From Kerstersia gyiorum (GTDB lineage: Bacteria; Pseudomonadota; Gammaproteobacteria; Burkholderiales; Burkholderiaceae_B), in assembly GCF_004216755.1 (NCBI RefSeq), contig NZ_SGWZ01000007.1:62001-126000 (forward strand): a stretch of 64,000 bases of DNA, in the 5' to 3' direction. How positions within the stretch are numbered: the stretch's first letter is position 1; each line of letters starts with the position of its first letter. Of this stretch, positions 25,527 through 33,412 are shown in pieces. Made by a program: the position numbers and the translations under genes. The notes under the pieces are model-generated. The model was not told the DNA's origin. It saw only the letters and a list, made by a program, of their open reading frames with translations, and made no database searches.

Positions 25527-26657
25527 CTATGTTGGCGTTTTACCGGGTTTTTGACGGGGTTTTGTCGGAGCGTTGTCGGGCGCCGCAGCCGTGGAATCGG
25601 CGTGTTCGCGCCGCAGCAGTTCGCGTTTGCGCGCAACGCCCCAGCGGTAGCCCGATATGTCGCCGTCCTGGCGCACGACACGATGGCACGGAATGGCGAC
25701 AGCCAGCTTGTTGGCGGCGCAGGCTTGGGCGACGGCGCGTACCGCCTTGGGGGCACCAATGCGGTTGGCGATGTCCATGTAGCTGGCTGTGGCCCCGGGG
25801 GGAATCTCGCGCAGCGCCTGCCAGACTCTTTGCTGGAAGGCCGTGCCGCGAACATCCAGCGGCAGGTTCAGGCCCAACGCAGGGGTTTCGATGAACCCGA
25901 CTACCTGGGCGATCCGTTGTTCGAATGCCGGGTCGCCTCCCAGCAGTTCTGCCCTGGGAAATTGGTCCTGCAGGTCGCGTAAAAGCGCTTCCGGCGAATC
26001 GCCTAGCAGAATGGCGCAGATGCCCTGCTGGCTTTGGGCCACCAGAATCGCGCCCAGGCTGCATTGCCCGATGGCAAAACGGATGAGGGCGCCGGCGCCG
26101 CCCGCACGATAGCTCCGGGCAGGCATGCCCAGCACCTGTGTGGCATTTTCATAGAAACGGCTGTTGGAGTTGAACCCCGCGTCGTAAATGGCGGCGGTGA
26201 CCGAAGTCGTGTCGCCGCTCAATGCCGAGCGCAGGCGGCGCACGCGAGCGGCCTGGGCATAGGCTTTGGGCGTGACGCCGGTTTCTGCCTTGAATATCCT
26301 GTGGAAATGGTAGGGGCTCATGCCGGCCTGTTGCGCCAGCGCGTGCAGGCCGGGCGCAGTCTCTGCCATTTCGAGTTGCAGGCAGGCTTGCCGGATGATG
26401 GCGGCATGGCGCGCCGAGGCCTGATCCAGCGCTTGGACACGTTGGCTGGGCCGGTAGCCAGCGGCTTCGGCAGCAGCGGGCGTGGGGAAGAATGTGACAT
26501 TCTCGCGGCGCGGGCGTTTGCCGGCGGCGCCGGGCAAACAGTAGAGCCCGGTGGTGCGCACGGCGTAGACAAAATGCGCATTCGCACCGGCATCGCGTGC
26601 TACCACGGCGTGCCAGCGTTGTTCGTCCGTGTCGTAGCAGGCAGGCTGGTCAGTCAT
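25527..26657 (-). CDS. ada: Ada-like regulator/O6-methylguanine methyltransferase with degenerate zinc site
   Basis: 376 residues in Ada order: N-terminal Ada-type domain (about 1-80), AraC-type HTH (about 85-185, HRIFKAETGVTPKAYAQAAR), and a C-terminal methyltransferase with IPCHRV (acceptor Cys324). In Ada four cysteines bind zinc and one accepts methyl from phosphotriesters. Here Cys40 remains, but the other positions are Ala44, Ser71 and Val74 (YCLPGAAG and YRPSQRV), so zinc binding and phosphotriester sensing look lost. The ATG at 26657 starts at the domain. The C-terminal tail is Pro/Lys-rich. Third gene of the ogt-alkA-ada operon. Confidence 0.9.
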   Translation of the reverse strand: MTDQPACYDTDEQRWHAVVARDAGANAHFVYAVRTTGLYCLPGAAGKRPRRENVTFFPTPAAAEAAGYRPSQRVQALDQASARHAAIIRQACLQLEMAETAPGLHALAQQAGMSPYHFHRIFKAETGVTPKAYAQAARVRRLRSALSGDTTSVTAAIYDAGFNSNSRFYENATQVLGMPARSYRAGGAGALIRFAIGQCSLGAILVAQSQQGICAILLGDSPEALLRDLQDQFPRAELLGGDPAFEQRIAQVVGFIETPALGLNLPLDVRGTAFQQRVWQALREIPPGATASYMDIANRIGAPKAVRAVAQACAANKLAVAIPCHRVVRQDGDISGYRWGVARKRELLRREHADSTAAAPDNAPTKPRQKPGKTPT

Positions 26658-26698
26658 GATGCATGGGTTCCAGATCTGTGGATGACAAGGAGACAGGC

Positions 26699-27379
26699 TC
26701 AGGTTGTAACGGCACTGCGCATGCGCCAAAGATACCAGGTAGCGATGGTGCGGTATGGTTGCCAGGCGAGGCCGAATTCGCGCATTTGCCTGGCGCTCGG
26801 CATTGTTTCCAGGCGCTTGAGCAGCCGGTAGCCGTCACGCACGCCCAGATCGTCCGCAGGCAGGATATCGGATCGTTCCAGTGTATAGATCAACAGCATC
26901 TCGACGGTCCAGCGACCCACGCCCTTGAGTGTGACCAGTCGTTCAATCAGCTTGTCATCGTCGAGCTGCAGGGCTTGCGCACGCGAGGGCACGGTGCCTT
27001 CCAGCGTGGCCTGGGCGATGCCCTGCACGGTTGCCAGTTTGGCGGCGGAAAACCCGCAGGCGCGGATGGCAGCCGGGTCGCAGGCCAGCAACTGCGCCGG
27101 AGCCGGGAACGGGCTGCCGGGAAACAGCGCCAGCAGGCGTGCCAGGATGGTGTCGCCGGCCTTGGTGCTCAACTGCTGGTAGGCGATGGCGCGCACCAGG
27201 GCTTCATAGGGTTCGCGGGCGGGTTTGGCCGCATGGCGGCAGGGACCGATGGCAGCAATGTTGCGCGCCCAGTCAGCATCCAGACTGGACAGGTGCGCTG
27301 CCGCTCGTTCGTAGGCCTGCGGTGACAGGTCGGCGGCAATCGCTTGCACGGTGGCCGGGGCGTGGGTTGCGTCAGCCAT
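26699..27379 (-). CDS. alkA: DNA-3-methyladenine glycosylase II (AlkA-like)
   Basis: 226 residues with the helix-hairpin-helix GPD fold: LVRAIAYQQLSTKAGDTILA near 60-80, hairpin LVTLKGVGRWTVEML near 148-162, and the catalytic Asp in LPADD just after. Excises alkylated bases. It lacks the N-terminal domain of E. coli AlkA, as in the short AlkA family. The ATG at 27379 (two bases after the ogt stop) is preferred; an ATG at 27409 would overlap ogt by 28 bp. It is 41 bp before ada. Confidence 0.92.
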   Translation of the reverse strand: MADATHAPATVQAIAADLSPQAYERAAAHLSSLDADWARNIAAIGPCRHAAKPAREPYEALVRAIAYQQLSTKAGDTILARLLALFPGSPFPAPAQLLACDPAAIRACGFSAAKLATVQGIAQATLEGTVPSRAQALQLDDDKLIERLVTLKGVGRWTVEMLLIYTLERSDILPADDLGVRDGYRLLKRLETMPSARQMREFGLAWQPYRTIATWYLWRMRSAVTT

Positions 27380-27381
27380 GG

Positions 27382-28098
27382 TCAGAATCCGGGCAGCCGG
27401 TTGCTGCATTGTTCGGGCGGCGCGGACGAGGCTGCAGGCAGGGCGTGTTCGTGCGCCAGCAGCCAGTGCTTGCGGTGCAGGCCGCCACCGTATCCGGTCA
27501 GGGAGGAATTGCTGCCGATCACGCGGTGGCAGGGCAGCACCAGGCTGACGGGATTGGCCCCGTTGGCCAGCCCTACAGCTCGCACGGCGGCCGGGCGTCC
27601 GATATTTTTCGCCAGTTCGCCGTAGCTGAGGGTATGGCCGGCGGGAATACTGCGCAAGGCATGCCAGACCTGCCGCTGAAACTCCGTGCCGCCCAGGGCG
27701 ACAGACAGGTGGTCGAGCGCGTGGAGTTCTCCGCCGAAATAGCGTAGCAGAGCGTCGGCAGCCACTGGCGCTTCGGCGGTATCGCGCAGGCGGATGGCCA
27801 GGCTGCGGTATTGGCGTGTCATCAGTTGGCGCATACGGGCTTCGTGGTCATGCCAGTCCAGCGCGCGCAGGCGGCCCTGTTCGTCCGTGACCAGCAAGGC
27901 CTGCCCCAGCGGTGTTTCCGTGCGGTACAGCAGGAAGATGGCGCCATGCGCCGTGGCGTCGGCTGGCGGTATGGCAGCGCCGGCGGGGGCGACAGGCATA
28001 TGCATGGAAGACGGTTGGGGTGGAGGCATGGCGGCAAAAGGTGTCGGAACGGGGTGTGCGGGGCCGGCAGCCGGCTGGGCGGACAATGGGGAAATCAT
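27382..28098 (-). CDS. ogt: Methylated-DNA-protein-cysteine methyltransferase (Ogt)
   Basis: 238 residues. The C-terminal domain carries FQRQVWHALRSIPAGHTLSY and the acceptor motif LPCHRVIG with Cys190, and repairs O6-alkylguanine by suicide transfer. A 50-residue Pro/Ala/Met-rich lead precedes the normal Ogt N-domain; a start at an internal ATG (MHMPVAPAG, near residue 32) would give a typical length. First gene of the alkylation-repair operon. The window thus encodes two separate methyltransferase domains side by side. Confidence 0.92.
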   Translation of the reverse strand: MISPLSAQPAAGPAHPVPTPFAAMPPPQPSSMHMPVAPAGAAIPPADATAHGAIFLLYRTETPLGQALLVTDEQGRLRALDWHDHEARMRQLMTRQYRSLAIRLRDTAEAPVAADALLRYFGGELHALDHLSVALGGTEFQRQVWHALRSIPAGHTLSYGELAKNIGRPAAVRAVGLANGANPVSLVLPCHRVIGSNSSLTGYGGGLHRKHWLLAHEHALPAASSAPPEQCSNRLPGF

Positions 28099-28304
28099 GA
28101 TGCTATCTCACCTGGGTAATCCTGATGCTGCAGCTTAGTATCTGTTGCCGGCCCCGGCACTCCGGTTCTTGCGGTCGAATTTCCGCAGGCTCTGGCACTG
28201 GCAAGGGCTGCCGCTTGCTTTATCATTTCCGCCTGGGTGTGCGGCGGCCCGGCCCTGGGCGGCCGGCAGCCATGCGTGGGGCAAAGATCGCAAGGGTATT
28301 TTTC

Positions 28305-28937
28305 ATGCGAATGGGCATACGCGCCGAATGGCGCAGGGCCGTGGGGCTGGTGGGGGTACTGCTGCTGTTGCAGCTGGGAGGCGAGAGCGTGCGTGGCGCC
28401 TTGCGGTTCGAACGCGATGCCATCGCCGCCGGTGAACTCTGGCGTTTGTGGACGGCGCACTTCGTGCACCTGGGTTGGAATCACGCATGGCTCAATTGCG
28501 CCGGCGTGCTGTTGTGCTGCCTGCTGGCGCCCGAGCGCTTCGACCGCCGCCTGTGGCTGCGCCTGGCCTGCTTGGCGCTGGGCGTAGGGCTGTGCCTGTG
28601 GTGGCTGTCGCCCGGGGTGCCTGATTACGTGGGGCTGTCAGGCGTGCTATATGGCATGTTTGTGCTGTGCCTGCTGCCCCAGGGTTTGCAGGGGGATAAA
28701 AGTGCCTGGCTGGCGCTGGCCTGCGTGTTGGCCTGGATGCTCTGGCAGTGGCTGGTGGCGCCCTCGGTTTCCGAAGAGCGGATGATAGGCGGCACCATCG
28801 TCAGCATCGCCCATGTCTACGGCTTCTGCCTGGGGTTGGCGGGCGTGGGGCTGGGCTGGCTGGCCGCGCGCCGCCAGCGGCCAGTGGCCGCGCAAGAGGC
28901 GGGCGGCCGCAACCAGGGAGGACGGCCCCCAGGCTGA
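28305..28937 (+). CDS. Rhombosortase-like intramembrane serine protease
   Basis: 210 residues, about six membrane helices. The layout is that of the small rhomboid branch called rhombosortase: WRLWTAHFVHLGWNHAWLN (helix 2, with His60 and Asn64), the nucleophile Ser112 in YVGLSGVLYG, and His170 in AHVYGF as the second half of the dyad. Rhombosortases cleave GlyGly-CTERM tails of proteins that leave through type II secretion, and a full gsp operon lies 6 kb away. The ATG at 28305 follows AAGGG at 8 bp; longer frames upstream are poorly coding. The polar tail is Gly/Arg-rich. No GlyGly-CTERM substrate is visible in the window. Confidence 0.83.
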   Translation: MRMGIRAEWRRAVGLVGVLLLLQLGGESVRGALRFERDAIAAGELWRLWTAHFVHLGWNHAWLNCAGVLLCCLLAPERFDRRLWLRLACLALGVGLCLWWLSPGVPDYVGLSGVLYGMFVLCLLPQGLQGDKSAWLALACVLAWMLWQWLVAPSVSEERMIGGTIVSIAHVYGFCLGLAGVGLGWLAARRQRPVAAQEAGGRNQGGRPPG

Positions 28938-28966
28938 CAGCATGGGGCGCCCGCCGTCCCTGTGCA

Positions 28967-30589
28967 TCAGGCAGCGAGCGGTTCGAAACTCTCCGCGTGT
29001 GCCATGTGCCACATGCGTTCATAGAACTCGCTGCCGATTGCGCCCGACAGCAGCTCGCCCGGCTTGAGGAAGTGATGTAGCTGGGAATACAGGCGGATTT
29101 CCGTGCCGGTCATGCGGCGGGCCAGATGGCGGGCCTCCACCTGCGAAGGATGGGACAGGCCGGCGGCTGCCAGCAACTCTGCCAGGGCCTTGAGCGTATT
29201 CTGGTGGTAATGGAATACACGTTCCGCCTTGTCTGGCACCACCAGCGCCTGCTGCCTGCGCTCATCCTGTGTCGCCACCCCGGTAGGGCAGTGGTTGGTA
29301 TGACAGGATTGGGACTGGATGCAGCCAATGGCGAACATGAAGCCGCGGGCAGAGTTGGCCCAGTCGGCACCCATGGCCAGGACGCTGGCGATATCGAAGG
29401 CGCTGATGATCTTGCCGCTGGCGCCAATCCGGATGGACTGGCGCAGGTTCAGGCCGACCAGCGTGTTGTGGACGAACAGCAGCCCTTCACGCAGCGGCAA
29501 GCCCATGTGGTCGATGAATTCCAGCGGAGCGGCGCCGGTGCCGCCTTCCTTGCCGTCCACCACGATGAAATCGGGCAGGATGCCGGTTTCGTGCATGGCC
29601 TTGGCGATGGCCATGAATTCCCAGGGATGGCCGATACAGAGTTTGAAGCCGACCGGCTTGCCGCCGGAAAGCTCGCGCAACTGCGTGATGAACTGCAACA
29701 GCTCCAGCGGTGTGCTGAAGGCGCTGTGGCTGGAAGGCGATACGCAGTCGCGATCCATGGGAACACCACGCGTGGCGGCGATTTCCGGTGTGATCTTTTC
29801 CTTGGGAAGAATGCCGCCATGGCCGGGTTTGGCGCCCTGGCTCAGCTTTATCTCGATCATCTTCACCTGGGGATCAGCGGCGTTGCTGGCGAAGAGGGCG
29901 GGATCGAAGCGCCCCTCCGCGTTCCTACAGCCGAAATAGCCGCTACCCAGTTCCCAGGTCAGGTCGCCGCCGTATTCGCGGTGGTACGGGCTGATGGCGC
30001 CTTCGCCTGTATCGTGGATGAAATTACCCATGCGCGCGCCCCGGTTGAGTGCGCGGATCGCATTGGCGCTCAGAGCACCGAAACTCATGGCGGAAATATT
30101 GAACACCGACATGGAATAAGGCTGGCTGCACGCGGGGCCGCCGATATCCACGCGGAACGTGGCGGGGTCTGCCAGCGGGGCGGGGCGGATCGAATGCGCC
30201 ATGAATTCATAGCTGGGCTGGTAGACATCCAGCAGAGAACCGAAAGCCTTGTCCGAGCTTTGCTGCTTGGCGCGTGAATAGACGAGTGCGCGTTGGGCGC
30301 GGGAGAAAGGCAGGGCCTCGTTATCGCCTTCTATCAGATACTGGCGGATTTCCGTGCGGAAACTCTCCACCAGATAGCGGACATTACCCGTAACCGGGTA
30401 ATTGCGCCGCACTGAGTGAGCGGTCTGGCGCAGATCGTAAAAGCCCAGGATGCTGAGCGCCAGCGTGATCAGGGTAGGCAGCCACGCCCAGGAAAAATGG
30501 CCGGCCAGCAGCAACAGCGGCAGCGAAATGACGGTATAGGCAATACAGGCCAGGAATACGGCATAGCGGCCCAGCACGGAAAGATTCAT
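28967..30589 (-). CDS. Membrane-anchored FMN-binding glutamate synthase family protein
   Basis: 540 residues. Two N-terminal membrane helices (about 5-45) are followed by a glutamate-synthase central barrel: FNISAMSFGALSANAIRALN, KPGHGGILPKEKIT, DFIVVDGKEGGTGAAPLEF, then a Cys cluster GCIQSQSCHTNHCPTGVATQ, where GltB proteins bind the 3Fe-4S centre. There is no amidotransferase domain, so it is not a complete glutamate synthase. The ATG at 30589 has a strong AAGGAG. Stand-alone proteins of this family are common in Burkholderiales and their reaction is not established. Convergent with the rhombosortase gene, with a 29-bp gap. Confidence 0.85.
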   Translation of the reverse strand: MNLSVLGRYAVFLACIAYTVISLPLLLLAGHFSWAWLPTLITLALSILGFYDLRQTAHSVRRNYPVTGNVRYLVESFRTEIRQYLIEGDNEALPFSRAQRALVYSRAKQQSSDKAFGSLLDVYQPSYEFMAHSIRPAPLADPATFRVDIGGPACSQPYSMSVFNISAMSFGALSANAIRALNRGARMGNFIHDTGEGAISPYHREYGGDLTWELGSGYFGCRNAEGRFDPALFASNAADPQVKMIEIKLSQGAKPGHGGILPKEKITPEIAATRGVPMDRDCVSPSSHSAFSTPLELLQFITQLRELSGGKPVGFKLCIGHPWEFMAIAKAMHETGILPDFIVVDGKEGGTGAAPLEFIDHMGLPLREGLLFVHNTLVGLNLRQSIRIGASGKIISAFDIASVLAMGADWANSARGFMFAIGCIQSQSCHTNHCPTGVATQDERRQQALVVPDKAERVFHYHQNTLKALAELLAAAGLSHPSQVEARHLARRMTGTEIRLYSQLHHFLKPGELLSGAIGSEFYERMWHMAHAESFEPLAA

Positions 30590-31011
30590 AGCGGCTCCTT
30601 CGTAAAGCAGGAAAACCCGCCTGGCGCCACGGCCAGCACTCAAACATTCGCACCAGCACCGGGGCCGGAGCTGCCGTGGCAGGCAGCGGGGCGAGACATC
30701 CCGGATGGTAGCGTTTCCTGCCGCAAACGCCCTTGATCCGGCGCAGTCGCGTAATACGATGTAATGGGCGCCGACGCGCCGTGTGCATGCGGCTGCATCA
30801 ACGACACCAGCGTTGATTCGTGACGACTCACGTCCGAACCGCGCGTTCTGCTTGGGTCATTGAACCGTCACATCAAATCTCTATAGTTTTCCCGCACCTC
30901 TAATCCGGGCTGCTACCGACACCCGTCCTCATCGGCATTGCGCCGCGCTCCCTGCGCGGCTTCCCTGGCTGGATCGTCCAGCCCGATGCCACATCGGAGC
31001 TTCACCTCAAT
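30590..31011. other. Divergent intergenic region, 422 bp
   Basis: Between the glutamate synthase-like gene (minus) and the PHP lipoprotein gene (plus). Apart from the promoter listed at 30860-30887 nothing specific is visible; the short open frames here are not supported by any domain or ribosome site. Confidence 0.5.
30860..30887 (+). promoter_or_regulatory. Sigma70-type promoter of the PHP lipoprotein gene
   Basis: TTGAAC (30860-30865), 16-bp spacer, TATAGT (30882-30887). It would start transcription near 30895 and leave a leader of about 117 nt before the ATG. Confidence 0.6.
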
Positions 31012-32637
31012 ATGCATTCCCAACGCCTCGCACCCCGCCTGCCCTCCATGCTGGCGGGTCTGACCTGTGCCATCCTGCTCGCCGCCTGCGGCAGCGACAA
31101 CAATGACAATACGGGCATCACGATTCCGCCCACCGTCGAGCCGAAGCCAGAATCCGGCGCCTGGAGCGCGGGCGATCTGCACGTGCATACCTATCAGTCC
31201 GACGACGCCCAGGTCAGCTTGGAACACGTGCTCGATTCTGCTTTCGAGCGCTACGATCTGGATTGGGTCTCTATTTCCAACCACCTGCGCCTGTCCCGCC
31301 GCGACCATACCGGCGCCGAGATCGCTGGCGGTTCGATTCCTTTTTCGCAAGGCATGGCTGAGTATGAAGTGCCTTTCATCCAGCAGGCGCAGGCCAACGG
31401 CAAGTACGCTGGCAAAACGATTTTCTCGTCGTTCGAATGGGATATGCCCACGCATGATCACGTGAACATCGGTATCGGCCTGGATGCCCCGTTCTCCGCC
31501 GAATCGCTGACGGCTGTGGCCGAATTCGAGTACCTGTTTACCAGCCGCGACGCCGCGCTGTTCGATGCCTCTCTGGTCGAGCGCCTGTCCGCCGAGACCC
31601 GGGCCTATTCCTCCCACGCCGATTCGCTCAAGGCTATCGCCTGGCTGCGCGACAACCATCCAGACAGCTATGTGCTGCTGAATCATCCTTCGCGCTACAT
31701 GGGCAAATACACCATTGCCCAGATCCGCGAAATGAACGATCTGGCACCAGAGATTTTCTTTGCAATGGAAGGTATGGTCGGCAACCAGATGGAGCCTGAT
31801 CGCGGCGGTTATGCCGAAGCCTATACCGATGGCAATCTGCCCTCGCGGACCTACGGCGGAACGGATTATCTGGTTGCCAAGCTCGGCGGCACCTGGGACG
31901 CGCTGCTAGGCGAAGGCCGGCGCGTTTGGAACGTGGCCAATTCCGACTATCACTTTCTGACCGCCAACGGCCAGCACAGCAGCGGCTACGCACCAGGAGA
32001 GTATGCACGCACGTATCTGTTCAAGGATGGCGATACCATGGCCGACATTCTGGCCGGCCTGCGCGCCGGGCGTTTGTTCGGTGTGTTCGGCGATCTGATC
32101 GACGCGCTGGATTTCCAGGCTGCGAGTGGCGATGCCAGCGCCCATATGGGCCAGGAACTGAAGGTGGCCCAGGGCAGCGAGGTGGACGTGACCATCCGCT
32201 TCCGCAGCCCTTCCGCCAATAACTACGAGTATCCGCTGGGCAGCGGCAATCCGACCTACGTGCGTCCCACAGTGGATCACGTGGACCTGATCGTCGGCGA
32301 CGTCACCGGCAAGGCCCAGCCCGGCACAGCCGCGTACGAACGTGCGACCAATTCGTCCACGCATGTGCTGGCACGATTCACCCGCGAGGACTGGACGCTG
32401 GACGAAGACGGCTATTACACGATCCGCTATACCATGACTGCCGAACGCAACCAGTATCTGCGCCTGCGCGGTACCAATCTTGGGGCAGACGTGGACGGTG
32501 AGACCGCCAACGGCGAACCGCTGCCGGACGCGAAGGTGACGATCACCGAGAACAAGGCCCGGTTCGACGCCATCAATGCGCGTAACTACAACGATCTGTG
32601 GTTCTATTCGAATCCGGTGTTCGTCAGCGTGGAGTAA
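31012..32637 (+). CDS. PHP-domain metallohydrolase lipoprotein
   Basis: 541 residues. Signal with lipobox LAAC (Cys26), a short Asp/Asn-rich linker, then a PHP domain: DLHVHT (55-60, two metal His), EWDMPTHDHVNI, LLNHPSRYMGK, and NSDYHFLT. These are the metal-binding and catalytic signatures of polymerase/histidinol-phosphatase proteins. A C-terminal beta domain (about 365-541) is extra. It would act in the periplasm or at the surface, perhaps as a phosphoesterase. GGAG lies 12 bp before the ATG. Monocistronic. Confidence 0.8.
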   Translation: MHSQRLAPRLPSMLAGLTCAILLAACGSDNNDNTGITIPPTVEPKPESGAWSAGDLHVHTYQSDDAQVSLEHVLDSAFERYDLDWVSISNHLRLSRRDHTGAEIAGGSIPFSQGMAEYEVPFIQQAQANGKYAGKTIFSSFEWDMPTHDHVNIGIGLDAPFSAESLTAVAEFEYLFTSRDAALFDASLVERLSAETRAYSSHADSLKAIAWLRDNHPDSYVLLNHPSRYMGKYTIAQIREMNDLAPEIFFAMEGMVGNQMEPDRGGYAEAYTDGNLPSRTYGGTDYLVAKLGGTWDALLGEGRRVWNVANSDYHFLTANGQHSSGYAPGEYARTYLFKDGDTMADILAGLRAGRLFGVFGDLIDALDFQAASGDASAHMGQELKVAQGSEVDVTIRFRSPSANNYEYPLGSGNPTYVRPTVDHVDLIVGDVTGKAQPGTAAYERATNSSTHVLARFTREDWTLDEDGYYTIRYTMTAERNQYLRLRGTNLGADVDGETANGEPLPDAKVTITENKARFDAINARNYNDLWFYSNPVFVSVE

Positions 32638-33164
32638 GGCGCAGGTGCGCAGGGGCTTATGCGCCTGCGCACAGATACATCGCTACGCCCGACGGTTGCC
32701 CGGACGGGCAGCGATAACAGTGGCGCTGTTGCTGTTGCGAAGTACAGTTTGTTTCGAGGCCGCGCACGCGTGGTGGTCACGCCATGTTCCACTGGCGCCG
32801 GGCATGATGGCTTCGCTGAATCGGAGCGCGTAAAGGGGAATATGCCGGGCTGATGGTATATGCAGTATGACTGCGCATGCGATGCGACGTCGGCCTTGCG
32901 CCAGACGATCAGTGCATCAGATGCATTCCCTGTGTTGCCCACGCATGCATCATGTGAGATTTTGTGTAAGGCAAGGAAACTTTGAGAATTACCGCATGCG
33001 GGTCTTGGCCCAGTGTGACTGGAATGGTGTGATCAACCGAGTCTGATGAGTGACCGGTCCCCCGTTTACGGGGTAGAGCCGACTTTTTTGGTATAAGGGA
33101 TGATATAAAGATTTTTATTTGTTGCCTATATTTCCTTATAAATCAATGCATTACGCATGATTTA
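32638..33164. other. Intergenic region before tRNA-Arg, 527 bp
   Basis: A 9-bp perfect hairpin (32644-32652 with 32664-32672) just after the PHP gene may end its transcript, without a T run. The last 80 bases (about 33085-33164) are AT-rich, unlike the rest of the window. A CCCCG/CGGGG hairpin lies near 33060-33074. No gene is supported; a 112-codon frame on the minus strand has no domain and no ribosome site. Confidence 0.5.
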
Positions 33165-33239
33165 TGGCGTCCCCAACAGGAATCGAACCTGTATCTAGAA
33201 CTTAGGAGGTTCTTGTTCTATCCGTTGAACTATGGGGAC
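33165..33239 (-). tRNA. tRNA-Arg (anticodon CCT)
   Basis: 75-nt cloverleaf: acceptor GTCCCCA/TGGGGAC, anticodon stem AGAAC/GTTCT with loop CTCCTAA (anticodon CCT), T-loop GGTTCGATTCC and encoded CCA. It reads the AGG codon, which is rare in this GC-rich genome. Confidence 0.95.
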
Positions 33240-33412
33240 GAAGCGGCACCTGAATCCAGCATTGTAACTGTTAATGCCCCATCTTTGCACGTGTTGATTC
33301 AGGCGCGGGTGGTCTGGCTGGCAGCCGGGCGGGCTGTCGGGGCAGGGTGTCGGCTGCCGGCCGGCGCGCTATGATTCCCGCTTGCGCAAGCCAGTCAGGA
33401 ACCCAGGAATCT

